A DNA stretch of 64,000 nt. Source: Actinomyces israelii DSM 43320. Its GTDB lineage: Bacteria; Actinomycetota; Actinomycetes; Actinomycetales; Actinomycetaceae. The stretch covers positions 211,561 through 275,560 of the forward strand of contig NZ_JONS01000001.1 of assembly GCF_000711965.1 (NCBI RefSeq), given 5' to 3'. Made by a program: the position numbers and the translations under genes. The notes under the pieces are model-generated. The model saw nothing but the letters and a program-made list of their open reading frames with translations. It made no database searches and had not been told where the DNA came from. The stretch's first letter is position 1, and the number at the start of each line of letters is the position of its first letter. Positions 1 through 11,597 of this stretch are shown piece by piece.

Positions 1-2
1 GC

Positions 3-158
3 ACGCCCGGCCCGCTCTACGTGTCCTGTCTCAATGAGTTCGCCCGTGAGCGCTGGAACGTGGTCAAGGCGCAGGAACGCAGCCCCAGCCTCCGCCGCAC
101 CGTGGCACGACTGGAGTCAGTTCGCCGCCGGCTCCTCACCGTCTCGGCGGGAGGCTGA
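3..158 (+). CDS. C-terminal fragment of an unidentified protein
   Basis: An open frame enters from the left edge and stops with TGA at 156-158. It gives about 51 residues beginning TPGPLYVSCLNEFARERWNVV and ending in an arginine-rich helix (RLESVRRRLLTVSAGG). Codon third positions are mostly G or C, as in neighbouring genes, so it looks like a real gene end rather than noise. It converges on proB, 36 bp away. I do not recognise the family from this tail, and the overlapping longer frame starting at 34 has poorer composition. Confidence 0.5.
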   Translation, partial: TPGPLYVSCLNEFARERWNVVKAQERSPSLRRTVARLESVRRRLLTVSAGG

Positions 159-167
159 CCGGCGCGC

Positions 168-187
168 CGGGCGTCCGGAGGCGCCCG
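168..187. terminator. possible hairpin between convergent genes
   Basis: CGGGCG and CGCCCG pair around an 8-nt loop, directly between the stop of the left-edge gene and the stop of proB. There is no T tract on either side, so this is only a plausible bidirectional stop. Confidence 0.25.
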
Positions 188-194
188 CCGGAGC

Positions 195-3307
<3,113 letters not shown>

Positions 3308-3355
3308 TTAAGGCCGGCGCGCCGGCCCCGGAGGGGCGGCGCGCCACGGCAGTGG

Positions 3356-3664
3356 TCACTTGATCGCGGTGATCCTGATCTCCGTGAGCTTGGCGCGGTG
3401 CCCCTGACGCTTGCGGAACCCCGTCTTGTTCTTGAACTTGAGGATATTGATCTTCGGCCCCTTCTTCTCGCCGACGATCTCGGCGGTGACGGAGGACGCG
3501 GCGAGGTCGGCGGCGGCAGTGGTCACCTTGTCGCCGTCCACCAGCATGACGGGGGCGAGGGAGATCTCGTCGCCGATCTCGCCGGCAAGCCTGTCGACAA
3601 CCACGACGTCGCCGACGGAGACCTTCTCCTGACGGCCGCCGGCCTTGACGATCGCGTAGACCAC
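3356..3664 (-). CDS. rplU: 50S ribosomal protein bL21
   Basis: About 102 residues: [18 protein letters not shown], then [19 protein letters not shown] and the basic C-terminus [27 protein letters not shown], all standard bL21. I place the start at GTG 3664, giving MVYAIVK as in other bL21 proteins, with a GAGATGAG stretch about 8 nt upstream. An ATG at 3676 would add MSIQ but has no well-spaced ribosome binding site. A strong promoter lies about 105-135 bp upstream. Confidence 0.94.
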   Translation of the reverse strand: MVYAIVKAGGRQEKVSVGDVVVVDRLAGEIGDEISLAPVMLVDGDKVTTAAADLAASSVTAEIVGEKKGPKINILKFKNKTGFRKRQGHRAKLTEIRITAIK

Positions 3665-3768
3665 TTGAATGCTCATCTCTGTCGGAACTTCGGACCGCAC
3701 CCGGGGAGCCTGTGCTCCATCACCGGAAGACGATCTCCTTGGCAGGGCGCATGACGCACCGGCGAACA

Positions 3769-3797
3769 ACTTTATGCGATCGGCCCTGCCCGACCAA
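3769..3797 (-). promoter_or_regulatory. sigma-70-type promoter for rplU-rpmA-obgE-proB
   Basis: On the minus strand, TTGGTC (3797-3792) and TAAAGT (3774-3769) are separated by exactly 17 nt. The position leaves a leader of about 100 nt before rplU, long enough for leader-based control, though no clear ribosomal-protein binding fold was identified. Confidence 0.6.
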
Positions 3798-3872
3798 CTC
3801 GCGACGACCGCACATGTCTGTGTTCTTGGGCACGGAGTCCCGCGCAGAGCCGTCGGAGGCCACGGCGGGCCC

Positions 3873-6524
3873 TCAGCCGGCCTCCTCGGCGCCGGCGTGC
3901 TCGCCGGCCTGCTCATGGGCCTGCTCCGCGGCGGCGGCGATCTGGGCCAGCGCCCCGCGCACGGCGGCGCGCGCCGCGTTATCGTGCTCGGGCGCCTCGG
4001 CCTGCGCCTCCGCGGAATCGCCGGAGCGCGCAGAAGCGGACCCCTCGCGGCTCCTGCGGCCGCGGCGGCCCGACCCCGAGCCCTTGCGCCCGGAGGCCGA
4101 CGTGTCCGCCGCCTGGTTCTCGACGGGGTTGTCGTGGACGATGAAGCCGCGCCCGCCGCAGCACTCGCACGGGGTGGAGAAGGCCTCGACCAGCCCCTGC
4201 CCCACGCGCTTGCGGGTCATCTGCACCAGGCCCAGGGAGGTCACCTCGGTGACCTGGTGGCGGGTGCGGTCGCGCCCGAGGCACTCGACCAGGCGGCGCA
4301 GGACGAGGTCGCGGTTGGACTCCAGGACCATGTCCACGAAGTCGATGACGACCATGCCGCCGATGTCGCGCAGCCGCAGCTGGCGGACGATCTCCTCGGC
4401 CGCCTCGAGGTTGTTGCGCGTGACCGTCTCCTCCAGGGTTCCGCCGGCGCCGCCGGTGAAGCGGCCGGTGTTGACGTCGATGACCGTCATGGCCTCGGTG
4501 CGGTCGATAATGAGCGTGCCGCCGCTGGGCAGCCAGACCTTGCGGTCGAAGCCCTTGGCGAGCTGCTCGTCGATCCGGTGGGCGGTGAAGACGTCCTCGG
4601 GGCCCACCCAGTGCTCGAGGCGGTCGGCCAGGTCGGGGCTCAGATCGCCCACGTACCGGCTGATCGTCTTCCAGGCGCCGGGCCCCTGCACCACCAGGCG
4701 CCGGAAGTCCTCGTTGAAGACGTCGCGCACGACGCGCACGGCCAGCTCCGGCTCTCCCTTGAGCAGGACGGGGGCCTTGGCAGAGCCCCTGAAGACGGAG
4801 GAGGCCTTCTTGTCGATGGTCTTCCACTGCTTGAGGAGCCGCTCGACGTCGGCCTCCAGCTGCTCCTCGCTGGCGCCCTCGGCGGCAGTGCGCACGATGA
4901 CGCCGGCGTCGTCGGGGACGATGCGCTTGAGGATCTTCTTCAGGCGCGCGCGCTCGGTGTCGGGGAGCTTGCGGGAGATGCCGGTCATGGTGCCGCCGGG
5001 CACGAGCACGAGGTAGCGGCCCGCCAGGGTGATCTGGCTGGTCAGGCGCGCGCCCTTGTGCCCGATGGGGTCCTTGGTGACCTGCACCAGGACCGTGTCG
5101 CCGCTGGAGAGGGCGTCCTCGATGCGGCGCGGCCTGCCCTCCATGCCGGCGGCGTCCCAGTTGACCTCGCCGGCGTACAGGACGGCGTTGCGGCCCTTGC
5201 CCAGGTCCACGAAGGCCGCCTCCATGGAGGGCAGCACGTTCTGGACCCGGCCCACGTAGACGTTGCCGACCATGGAGGTCTGCGTGTGGCGGGCGACGTA
5301 GTGCTCGACGAGCAGACCGTCCTCGAGCAGGGCGATCTGGTTGAGGCCGTCCTGCTCGCGCACGATCATCTGGCGGTCCACGCTCTCGCGGCGGGCCAGG
5401 AACTCCGCCTCGGTGACGATGGGGCGGCGGCGCCCGGCCGCCCGGCCCTCGCGGCGCCGCTGGCGCTTGGCCTCCAGGCGGGTGGAGCCCTTCAGGGCGG
5501 TGACCTCGTCGCGCGGGTCCCGACCGGCGTCGGAACGGGTGCGGGAGCGCGACCGGCGGCGGCGACGGCGGGCCGGGGGCGCCCCCTCCTCGGCGGCCTC
5601 CGCGGCCTCCGCGGCCTCGGCGGCCTCCGCGGAGCCCTCTGCGCCGCAGGCCTGGGAGCCGGCCGAGTCCGCCTCCGGGGCGCTCCGGTCGTCCTGCTGC
5701 GCCTCGGTGCGGGAGCGCGACCGGCGACCGCGGCCTCCGCGCCGGCGCTTGCGCCGCCCCGCGCCGTCGCGCTCATCGGAGCGGAAGCCGTCGTCGGCGC
5801 CCTCCCGGGAGTCGGGCTCGGGAGCCTCCTCCGAGTCGCCGGCGGGCGTCTCGACGTGCTCGGGCGCCGCCTGGGCGGCGGTGGCCCTGCGGCGGCGCCT
5901 CCCGGTGCTCCTCGAGGGGGCCGCGGTGCCGTCGTCGGCCTGCGCGCCCGAGTCGGGCCCCTGCCCGCGGGCGGCCGCCGGCTGCTCGGCGGCGGGCGCC
6001 TGCGCGGGCGCGGTGGCGGCGGCGGTCGCCCTGCGACGACGGCGGGCGCGCGCCGGGTCGGGGGCCTGGAAGAGCAGGGACGCGGCGGGGAGGTAGGGCG
6101 CCTGCGTACCGGGCCCGCCGGCCTGCACGGCACCGTCCCGCGGCGCCTCATCGGCCCCGGCATCTGCGGCGCCCTCAGCGTCGTCCGCCCGCGCGCCGTC
6201 GGCATCGACATCAGCGGCCTCGTCGGTCCGGGCGTCCTCGACGACGTCCTCCTGGGCGGGCTCCGTCGCCTCGGCATCGCCGTCCTCGGGCCGGACGGCC
6301 CGCGAGGGGTCTTCGTCACCGCCGTCGCCACGGGAGCCGTCGGGCGCGGCCAGGACCGGCTGCTCCGCGGCGGGGACCCGCGTGGGAGTGGTGGCGGCGG
6401 CGGTCGCCCTGCGGCGACGACGGGCCGGGGCTCCGCCGGTCGTCTCGTCGGCGGGCGCTCCGGACGCCTGGGTATCGCGGTGGGGATCAGATGATGGGTT
6501 CGATGTGGACACGGTGGTGTGCAC
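3873..6524 (-). CDS. rne: ribonuclease E/G with long arginine-rich N-terminus
   Basis: Endoribonuclease for mRNA turnover and rRNA processing, 883 residues. The catalytic half holds the S1 domain (VGNVYVGRVQNVLPSMEAAFVDLG), the DNase-I-like site (IIDRTEAMTVIDVNTGRF and GGMVVIDFVDM, supplying the two metal-binding aspartates) and the zinc-link cysteines (PCECCGGRGF). Before it lie about 370 disordered residues with repeated RRRRRATAA blocks, an EAAEAA run and several SRSRT patches, typical of actinobacterial RNase E/G. The GTG at 6524 is a tentative start: GGAG is only 1 nt away, and a GTG at 6512 is possible. The short acidic C-terminus lacks an obvious degradosome scaffold. Confidence 0.93.
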   Translation of the reverse strand: MHTTVSTSNPSSDPHRDTQASGAPADETTGGAPARRRRRATAAATTPTRVPAAEQPVLAAPDGSRGDGGDEDPSRAVRPEDGDAEATEPAQEDVVEDARTDEAADVDADGARADDAEGAADAGADEAPRDGAVQAGGPGTQAPYLPAASLLFQAPDPARARRRRRATAAATAPAQAPAAEQPAAARGQGPDSGAQADDGTAAPSRSTGRRRRRATAAQAAPEHVETPAGDSEEAPEPDSREGADDGFRSDERDGAGRRKRRRGGRGRRSRSRTEAQQDDRSAPEADSAGSQACGAEGSAEAAEAAEAAEAAEEGAPPARRRRRRSRSRTRSDAGRDPRDEVTALKGSTRLEAKRQRRREGRAAGRRRPIVTEAEFLARRESVDRQMIVREQDGLNQIALLEDGLLVEHYVARHTQTSMVGNVYVGRVQNVLPSMEAAFVDLGKGRNAVLYAGEVNWDAAGMEGRPRRIEDALSSGDTVLVQVTKDPIGHKGARLTSQITLAGRYLVLVPGGTMTGISRKLPDTERARLKKILKRIVPDDAGVIVRTAAEGASEEQLEADVERLLKQWKTIDKKASSVFRGSAKAPVLLKGEPELAVRVVRDVFNEDFRRLVVQGPGAWKTISRYVGDLSPDLADRLEHWVGPEDVFTAHRIDEQLAKGFDRKVWLPSGGTLIIDRTEAMTVIDVNTGRFTGGAGGTLEETVTRNNLEAAEEIVRQLRLRDIGGMVVIDFVDMVLESNRDLVLRRLVECLGRDRTRHQVTEVTSLGLVQMTRKRVGQGLVEAFSTPCECCGGRGFIVHDNPVENQAADTSASGRKGSGSGRRGRRSREGSASARSGDSAEAQAEAPEHDNAARAAVRGALAQIAAAAEQAHEQAGEHAGAEEAG

Positions 6525-6959
6525 TCTCCGGGCATTCCGGCCCCCGCCGTACCCACGGTGCCGGGACGCAAGTCACGCTCCCAACGAGGGAGCCGAAAAG
6601 CCTGTGTTCTCGCCTGGCGGCGCCGGCCTGCGGAGGGATTCGCACGATCCGGGAGTGCGGCGGCGCATTGTGCGGCGCACTTCTCCGGGGCGGTCTCAAC
6701 CGAGGTTCGGAAACCGGGTGCCGGTACGTGGCACCCGGAGCCGACGACAGTATTCCACACCGGGCGCCGCAGCAGCGGGCGGGCCGCCCGGGGCCTATCT
6801 CACGCCGGGGTTCTGGCATCCGCGGTGCCGGGGACGCCCGCGCACCCGACGCTTTCGTGACAAGTCGTCACCGCTTGCCCTACACTGCGCCTATAACTCC
6901 GCAACGACTGCGGAATATTCACTTATCACTCTCATCAACCGTCCCGAAAGGTGGCGCTG
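6525..6959. other. intergenic region between rne and cydA
   Basis: 435 bp without a convincing gene. The right end holds the cyd control region: a TATAAC hexamer at 6892-6897, a dyad at 6898-6914, and GAAAGG at 6946-6951, which sets the cydA start. Nothing recognisable was seen in 6530-6850. Confidence 0.5.
6898..6914. promoter_or_regulatory. inverted repeat upstream of cydA, possible operator
   Basis: TCCGCA, five bases, then TGCGGA form a perfect 6+6 dyad just 1 nt after the TATAAC hexamer and 45 bp before the cydA ATG. It does not match the Rex consensus. The location at the likely transcription start suggests an operator or a leader hairpin; which protein binds is unknown. Confidence 0.4.
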
Positions 6960-8456
6960 ATGGTTCACGCACCGATGGCGCTGGACTCCCTCGACCTGGC
7001 TCGATGGCAGTTCGGCATCACGACCGTCTACCACTTCATCCTGGTCCCGCTCACGATCGGCCTGTCCCCGCTCGTGGCGCTCATGGAGACCAACTACCTG
7101 CGCACCGGCAACGAGCAGTGGCGCGTCGCCACGAAGTTCTTCGGCAAGATCCTGCTGATCAACTTCGCCCTGGGCGTGGCCACCGGCATCGTCCAGGAGT
7201 TCCAGTTCGGCATGAACTGGTCGGAGTACTCCCGCTACGTCGGCAACATCTTCGGCGCGCCGCTGGCGTTCGAGGCGCTTCTCGCCTTCTTCATGGAGTC
7301 GACCTTCCTCGGCCTGTGGATCTTCGGCTGGGACCGCCTGTCCCCCAGGCTGCACAACCTGTGCATGTGGATGGTCGCCCTGGGCACGAACGTGTCCGCC
7401 TTCTTCATCCTGGCCGCCAACTCCTGGATGCAGCACCCGGTCGGCGCGGTCGTCAACCCCGAGACCGGCCGCGCCGAGCTCGACGGCGTCGGCGGCTTCT
7501 TCCAGGTCCTGGGCAACCCCATCCTGTGGACCACGATCCTCCATGTCATCGCCACGTCCTTCCTCGTCGCCGGGACGATCGTCTTCGGCGTGTCCGTGTG
7601 GTGGATGGTCAAGGCCGCCCGTGCCGGACAGGACTACGAGGCCCGTGAGCTGTGGCGCCGCCTGACCCGCTTCGGCGCCGTCGCCGTCGTCGTCGCGGGC
7701 CTGCTCACCGCCGGCAGCGGGCACGTCCAGGGACAGCTCGTCGCCGAGGAGCAGCCCGCCAAGATGGCCGCCGCCGAGGCCCTGTGCTCCACCGAGTCCG
7801 GCGCCGGCTTCACCGTGGCCGCCTTCGGCGACTGCGACAGCGGCGTCACCCGCATCGCCTCCGTGCCCAACGTCTACTCCTTCATGGCGACCAATGACCC
7901 GAACGCCAGGGTCATGGGCCTGGACGACGCGCAGGCCATGTACGAGCAGCGCTACGGCGCCGGCGTGGACTACACCCCCGACGTCGCCACGACCTTCTGG
8001 TCCTTCCGCCTCATGATCGGGCTCGGCGTGCTGTCCCTCCTCATCGGCGCCGTCGGGCTGTGGCTCATCCGCAAGGACCGCCTCATCACCAGCCCGCGGC
8101 TGGGCAGGATCGCCCTGTGGACCCTGCCGCTGCCCTTCCTCGCCTCCACCTTCGGCTGGATCTTCACCGAGATCGGCCGCCAGCCGTGGGTGGTCGCCCC
8201 CAACCTGGCCGACCCCGTCGCCCAGGTCTACATGCTCACCAGCGACGGCGTGTCCACCGTCGTCTCCTCCCCGACGGTGCTCGCCTCCATGGTCCTGTTC
8301 ACGCTCCTGTACGCCGCCCTCGGCATCATCTGGTTCGTGCTGGTGCGCCGCTACGTGCGCGAGGGCGTGCGCACCCAGACCGAGGAGTCCGTCGAGCTGG
8401 TCGGCAGGGCCGCCTCCCGCAGGGCCCCGGTCCCCGTCCTGTCCTTCGAGTACTGA
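6960..8456 (+). CDS. cydA: cytochrome bd oxidase subunit I
   Basis: Haem-carrying, quinol-oxidising subunit of cytochrome bd, a high-affinity terminal oxidase in the cytoplasmic membrane. 498 residues with about nine membrane helices. His25 (TTVYHFILVP) corresponds to the N-terminal haem ligand, another His lies in TTILHVIATS, and the family motif GRQPW is at about 406-410. The protein is slightly shorter than E. coli CydA, consistent with a short Q-loop. ATG 6960 is chosen because GAAAGG ends 8 nt before it; an in-frame GTG at 6951 overlaps that site. First gene of a cydA-cydB-cydD-cydC block. Confidence 0.96.
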   Translation: MVHAPMALDSLDLARWQFGITTVYHFILVPLTIGLSPLVALMETNYLRTGNEQWRVATKFFGKILLINFALGVATGIVQEFQFGMNWSEYSRYVGNIFGAPLAFEALLAFFMESTFLGLWIFGWDRLSPRLHNLCMWMVALGTNVSAFFILAANSWMQHPVGAVVNPETGRAELDGVGGFFQVLGNPILWTTILHVIATSFLVAGTIVFGVSVWWMVKAARAGQDYEARELWRRLTRFGAVAVVVAGLLTAGSGHVQGQLVAEEQPAKMAAAEALCSTESGAGFTVAAFGDCDSGVTRIASVPNVYSFMATNDPNARVMGLDDAQAMYEQRYGAGVDYTPDVATTFWSFRLMIGLGVLSLLIGAVGLWLIRKDRLITSPRLGRIALWTLPLPFLASTFGWIFTEIGRQPWVVAPNLADPVAQVYMLTSDGVSTVVSSPTVLASMVLFTLLYAALGIIWFVLVRRYVREGVRTQTEESVELVGRAASRRAPVPVLSFEY

Positions 8457-8478
8457 GCCGGAAGAAGGAAGCACACCC

Positions 8479-9615
8479 ATGACACCTCTGTCCATTCTCT
8501 GGTTCGTCCTCATCGCCGTCCTGTGGATCGGCTACCTGACCCTGGAGGGATTCGACTTCGGCGTCGGCATGCTGCTGAGGATCCTCGGGCGCGACGAGAG
8601 GGAGCGCCGAGCCATGCTCGGCACCATCGGTCCCCACTGGGACGGCAACGAGGTCTGGCTGCTGACCGCCGGCGGCGCCACCTTCGCCGCCTTCCCGGAG
8701 TGGTACGGCACCCTGTTCTCGGGCGCCTACCTCGTCCTGCTCCTCATTCTCCTGTGCCTCATCGTGCGCATCTGCGCCATCGAGTGGCGCGAGAAGATCA
8801 ACGACCAGGTCTGGCGGGACCGCTGGGACTGGGCGCACACGGTCAGCGCCTGGATCCCCTCGATCCTGTGGGGCGCCGCCTTCGCCAACCTCGTCCAGGG
8901 CATGAGGATCGAGGTGATCGACACCGCCTCGGGCGCTCCCGTGCCCGCGGGCCAGGTCTCCCCCGACGCCCTGGTCCACGGCGCCTCCCACCAGATCACC
9001 GGCGGGTTCCTCAGCCTGCTGACCCCCTTCACGCTGCTGGGCGGGGCGGTCACCTGCCTGCTGTTCCTCACCCACGGGGCGCTCTTCGTCTCCCTCAAGA
9101 CCGCCGGGGAGCTCTCCGAGCGGGCCCTGGCCCTCGCCAGGCGGTCCGCCCCCGCCTCCACCGCCGTCACCGCCGTGTGGGCGCTGTGGGCCCAGCTCGC
9201 CCACTCCCCCAACGCGCTGTCCTGGATCCCGCTCGTCCTGGCCGCGCTGGCGCTCATAGGCTCCCTGGCCCTGACCCGCCGGGGCAGCGAGGGCAGGGCC
9301 TTCGCCCTGCACTTCGCCGGCATCGCCTTCGCCGTCGTCTTCATCTTCGCGGCCATGGCCCCCGACGTCATGCGCTCCTCGGTCGACGCGGCCTACTCCC
9401 TGACGATCGCCCAGGCCGCGAGCGCGGACACGACGCTCCTCATTATGACCGTGGCCGCTGTCGTCTTCGTCCCGGTCGTGCTCTTCTACACGATCTGGGG
9501 GTACAAGGTCTTCTCCAGGCGCATTCGCGCCGAGGCGATCGACCCCCACGAGGGAGGCCTGCACCCGACCAGGGTGCGCGACTCCGCCCAGCCGGAGGCC
9601 GCCATCGGCTACTGA
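8479..9615 (+). CDS. cydB: cytochrome bd oxidase subunit II
   Basis: Second core subunit of cytochrome bd, 378 residues. The N-terminus (LWIGYLTLEGFDFGVGMLLR) is the canonical CydB start, followed by GPHWDGNEVWLLTAGGATFAAFPEWY, which is nearly invariant. About eight hydrophobic helices can be counted. It begins 22 nt after cydA with AAGGAAG as ribosome binding site, so the pair is surely co-transcribed. The stop lies inside a run of 9-bp repeats. Confidence 0.96.
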   Translation: MTPLSILWFVLIAVLWIGYLTLEGFDFGVGMLLRILGRDERERRAMLGTIGPHWDGNEVWLLTAGGATFAAFPEWYGTLFSGAYLVLLLILLCLIVRICAIEWREKINDQVWRDRWDWAHTVSAWIPSILWGAAFANLVQGMRIEVIDTASGAPVPAGQVSPDALVHGASHQITGGFLSLLTPFTLLGGAVTCLLFLTHGALFVSLKTAGELSERALALARRSAPASTAVTAVWALWAQLAHSPNALSWIPLVLAALALIGSLALTRRGSEGRAFALHFAGIAFAVVFIFAAMAPDVMRSSVDAAYSLTIAQAASADTTLLIMTVAAVVFVPVVLFYTIWGYKVFSRRIRAEAIDPHEGGLHPTRVRDSAQPEAAIGY

Positions 9616-9646
9616 CGCCGCTGACGCCACTGACGCCACTGACACA
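9612..9646. repeat. 9-bp tandem repeat at the end of cydB
   Basis: CTGACGCCA-like units repeat about four times (CTGACGCCG, CTGACGCCA, CTGACGCCA, CTGACACAG) across the cydB stop codon. A second loose repeat, AGGCCAACAGGG, lies at about 9760-9792. The 224-bp cydB-cydD gap otherwise holds only the cydD promoter. Confidence 0.6.
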
Positions 9647-9827
9647 GCCGGCCATCGGCCCAGCCCGGACGCGCCGGCACGTCGGGGTCGCGGGGGACCG
9701 TCCTCGCGACCCCGACGGCCTGCCCGCCCGGTGCCGTGGCAGGCCAACGAGTCGACGGGCCGGCAGGCCAACAGGGCAACAGGCCAACAGGGACCGCACA
9801 GAGTCAGGACCACAGTCCCAGGACGAC

Positions 9828-9833
9828 TATCCT
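9828..9833 (+). promoter_or_regulatory. -10 element of a probable leaderless cydD transcript
   Basis: TATCCT is followed by six bases and then GTG 9840, so transcription would start at or next to the start codon. This implies that cydDC can be expressed separately from cydAB. Confidence 0.5.
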
Positions 9834-9839
9834 GGAGCG

Positions 9840-11597
9840 GTGAAGCCTCTGGACCCCCGGCTCATGCGCTACGCGCACGCCGCCCGGCGCTATATCGTCG
9901 TCACCGCCCTGGCCGGCGGGACGACCGCGCTGCTCGTCGTCGTGCAGGCCGTCCTCATCTCCAGGTCCGTGTCCCCCGTCGTGGCCTCCCGCGCCGCCCC
10001 GGGCACGGTGGCGCCCCTGGTCGGGGCGCTGGCTCTCGTCATGGCGGCGCGCACGGTCATCACCTACGCCCAGGAGGCCCTCGCCCACCGCGCCGCCACG
10101 CGCACGATCATCGAGCTGCGCCGCCGGGTCCTGGAGCACGTCGCGGCGCTGGGCCCGCGCTGGGCGGCCGAGCACGGCCCCGAGACCGCCACCCTGCTCA
10201 CCCGGGGCCTGAACGACCTCGAGCCGTACTTCACGCGCTATCTCCCCCAGCTCCTCCTCGCCGCGACGGTCACGCCCCTGACCGGCCTGGTCATGCTCGT
10301 GGAGGACCCGCCCTCGGCCATCGCCGTGGCGTGCACCATCCCGCTCATCCCCGCCTTCATGATCCTCATCGGACGGCTCACCCAGCACCACTCCGAGGAG
10401 CGTCTGGAGGCCATGGAGCGCCTGGGGGGCCAGGTGCTCGACCTGCTCGCCGGGCTCCCCACCCTGAAGGCCCTGGGACGCGAGGCCGGCCCGGCCAGGC
10501 GCGTGCGGGCGCTGGGCCGGGCCTACAACACGGCCACCATGCACACCCTCAGGGTCGCCTTCCTGTCCGGGGCGGTCCTGGAGTTCATCACGACGCTGTC
10601 GGTCGCGATCGTGGCCGTGCAGGTGGGCTTCCGGCTGCTGTTCGGCCACATGGACCTGGCGACCGCCCTCCTGGTCATCATGATCGCCCCCGAGGTCTAC
10701 CAGCCGCTGCGGCAGGTCGGGTTCCACTTCCACGCCTCGGCCAACGGGCTCGCCGCCGCCAGCGCCGTCTTCGAGGTCCTCGGTGCGCCCCCGCCCGAGC
10801 GAGGCGCGCTCCCGGCGCCCGACCTGTCCTCCGCCGTCATCGAGATCGAGGACCTCGGCGTCGCGGCGCGCGGCTCCTGGGCCCCGGCCGGACTGACCGC
10901 GAGAATCCGGCCCGGGCGCCTGGTGGCGCTCGCCGGCCCCTCGGGCGCCGGAAAGACCACGACCTGCCAGGTGCTGCTGTCCCTGCTGCCCGCCGACCGC
11001 GGCGCCGTGCGCGTGGTCGGCCCCGCCGGCGACGCCGCCGACCTGTCCCGGATCGATCCGGCCACATGGTGGGCGCAGATCGCCTGGGTCCCCCAGCGGC
11101 CGGTCATCGTGCCGGGCACGGTGCTGGCCAACGTGATAGGCCCCGACCGGGCGGCCGGGCTCGACGGCGCCCGGCCCGAGGAGCGCCTTCCCCGCCTGGG
11201 GGCCGCCGCCCGCGCCACGGGCCTGGACGAGGTCGTCGCCGCCCTCCCCCGCGGCTGGCGCACGCGGGTCGGGCAGGGCGGCGTCGGGCTGTCGGTGGGG
11301 CAGCGCCAGCGCCTGAGCCTGACCCGGGCGCTCATGTCGGACGCCCCGCTCGTCGTCCTGGACGAGCCGACCGCGCACCTGGACGCGGCCAGTGAGGCGC
11401 ACGTCCTGGACGGCGTCGAGATGCTGCGCTCCCAGGGGCGCACCGTCGTGGTGATCGCGCACCGGGCGGCGCTGCTGGCCAGGGCCGACGACGTGATCGA
11501 GGTCTTCTCGCAGCCAGCGTCCGCCGACGACCCGCAGGCCCCCCCGGGGGCGGCCGCCGCGCAGCCCTCCGGCGCCGGAAAGAGGGCGGCCCGATGA
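9840..11597 (+). CDS. cydD: CydD, half of the CydDC ABC exporter
   Basis: 585-residue ABC half-transporter. The membrane domain covers about 1-310, with the cyd-family stretch LLTRGLNDLEPYFTRYLPQLLLA. The nucleotide-binding domain has Walker A GPSGAGKTT, signature VGLSVGQRQRLSLTRAL and Walker B LVVLDEPTAHLD. CydDC exports cysteine and glutathione in E. coli and is needed to assemble cytochrome bd. GTG 9840 fits a TATCCT-N6-GTG leaderless start; ATG 9864 is the alternative. The frame is open far upstream over cydB but that part is antisense-quality shadow. It overlaps cydC by 4 bp. Confidence 0.93.
   Translation: MKPLDPRLMRYAHAARRYIVVTALAGGTTALLVVVQAVLISRSVSPVVASRAAPGTVAPLVGALALVMAARTVITYAQEALAHRAATRTIIELRRRVLEHVAALGPRWAAEHGPETATLLTRGLNDLEPYFTRYLPQLLLAATVTPLTGLVMLVEDPPSAIAVACTIPLIPAFMILIGRLTQHHSEERLEAMERLGGQVLDLLAGLPTLKALGREAGPARRVRALGRAYNTATMHTLRVAFLSGAVLEFITTLSVAIVAVQVGFRLLFGHMDLATALLVIMIAPEVYQPLRQVGFHFHASANGLAAASAVFEVLGAPPPERGALPAPDLSSAVIEIEDLGVAARGSWAPAGLTARIRPGRLVALAGPSGAGKTTTCQVLLSLLPADRGAVRVVGPAGDAADLSRIDPATWWAQIAWVPQRPVIVPGTVLANVIGPDRAAGLDGARPEERLPRLGAAARATGLDEVVAALPRGWRTRVGQGGVGLSVGQRQRLSLTRALMSDAPLVVLDEPTAHLDAASEAHVLDGVEMLRSQGRTVVVIAHRAALLARADDVIEVFSQPASADDPQAPPGAAAAQPSGAGKRAAR

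Noticed and set aside
8523..9839. N-terminal extension of cydD across cydB (frame open from 8523)
   Set aside because: The extension is out of frame with cydB, has low-complexity Arg/Pro content and no CydD similarity; the protein starts at 9840.
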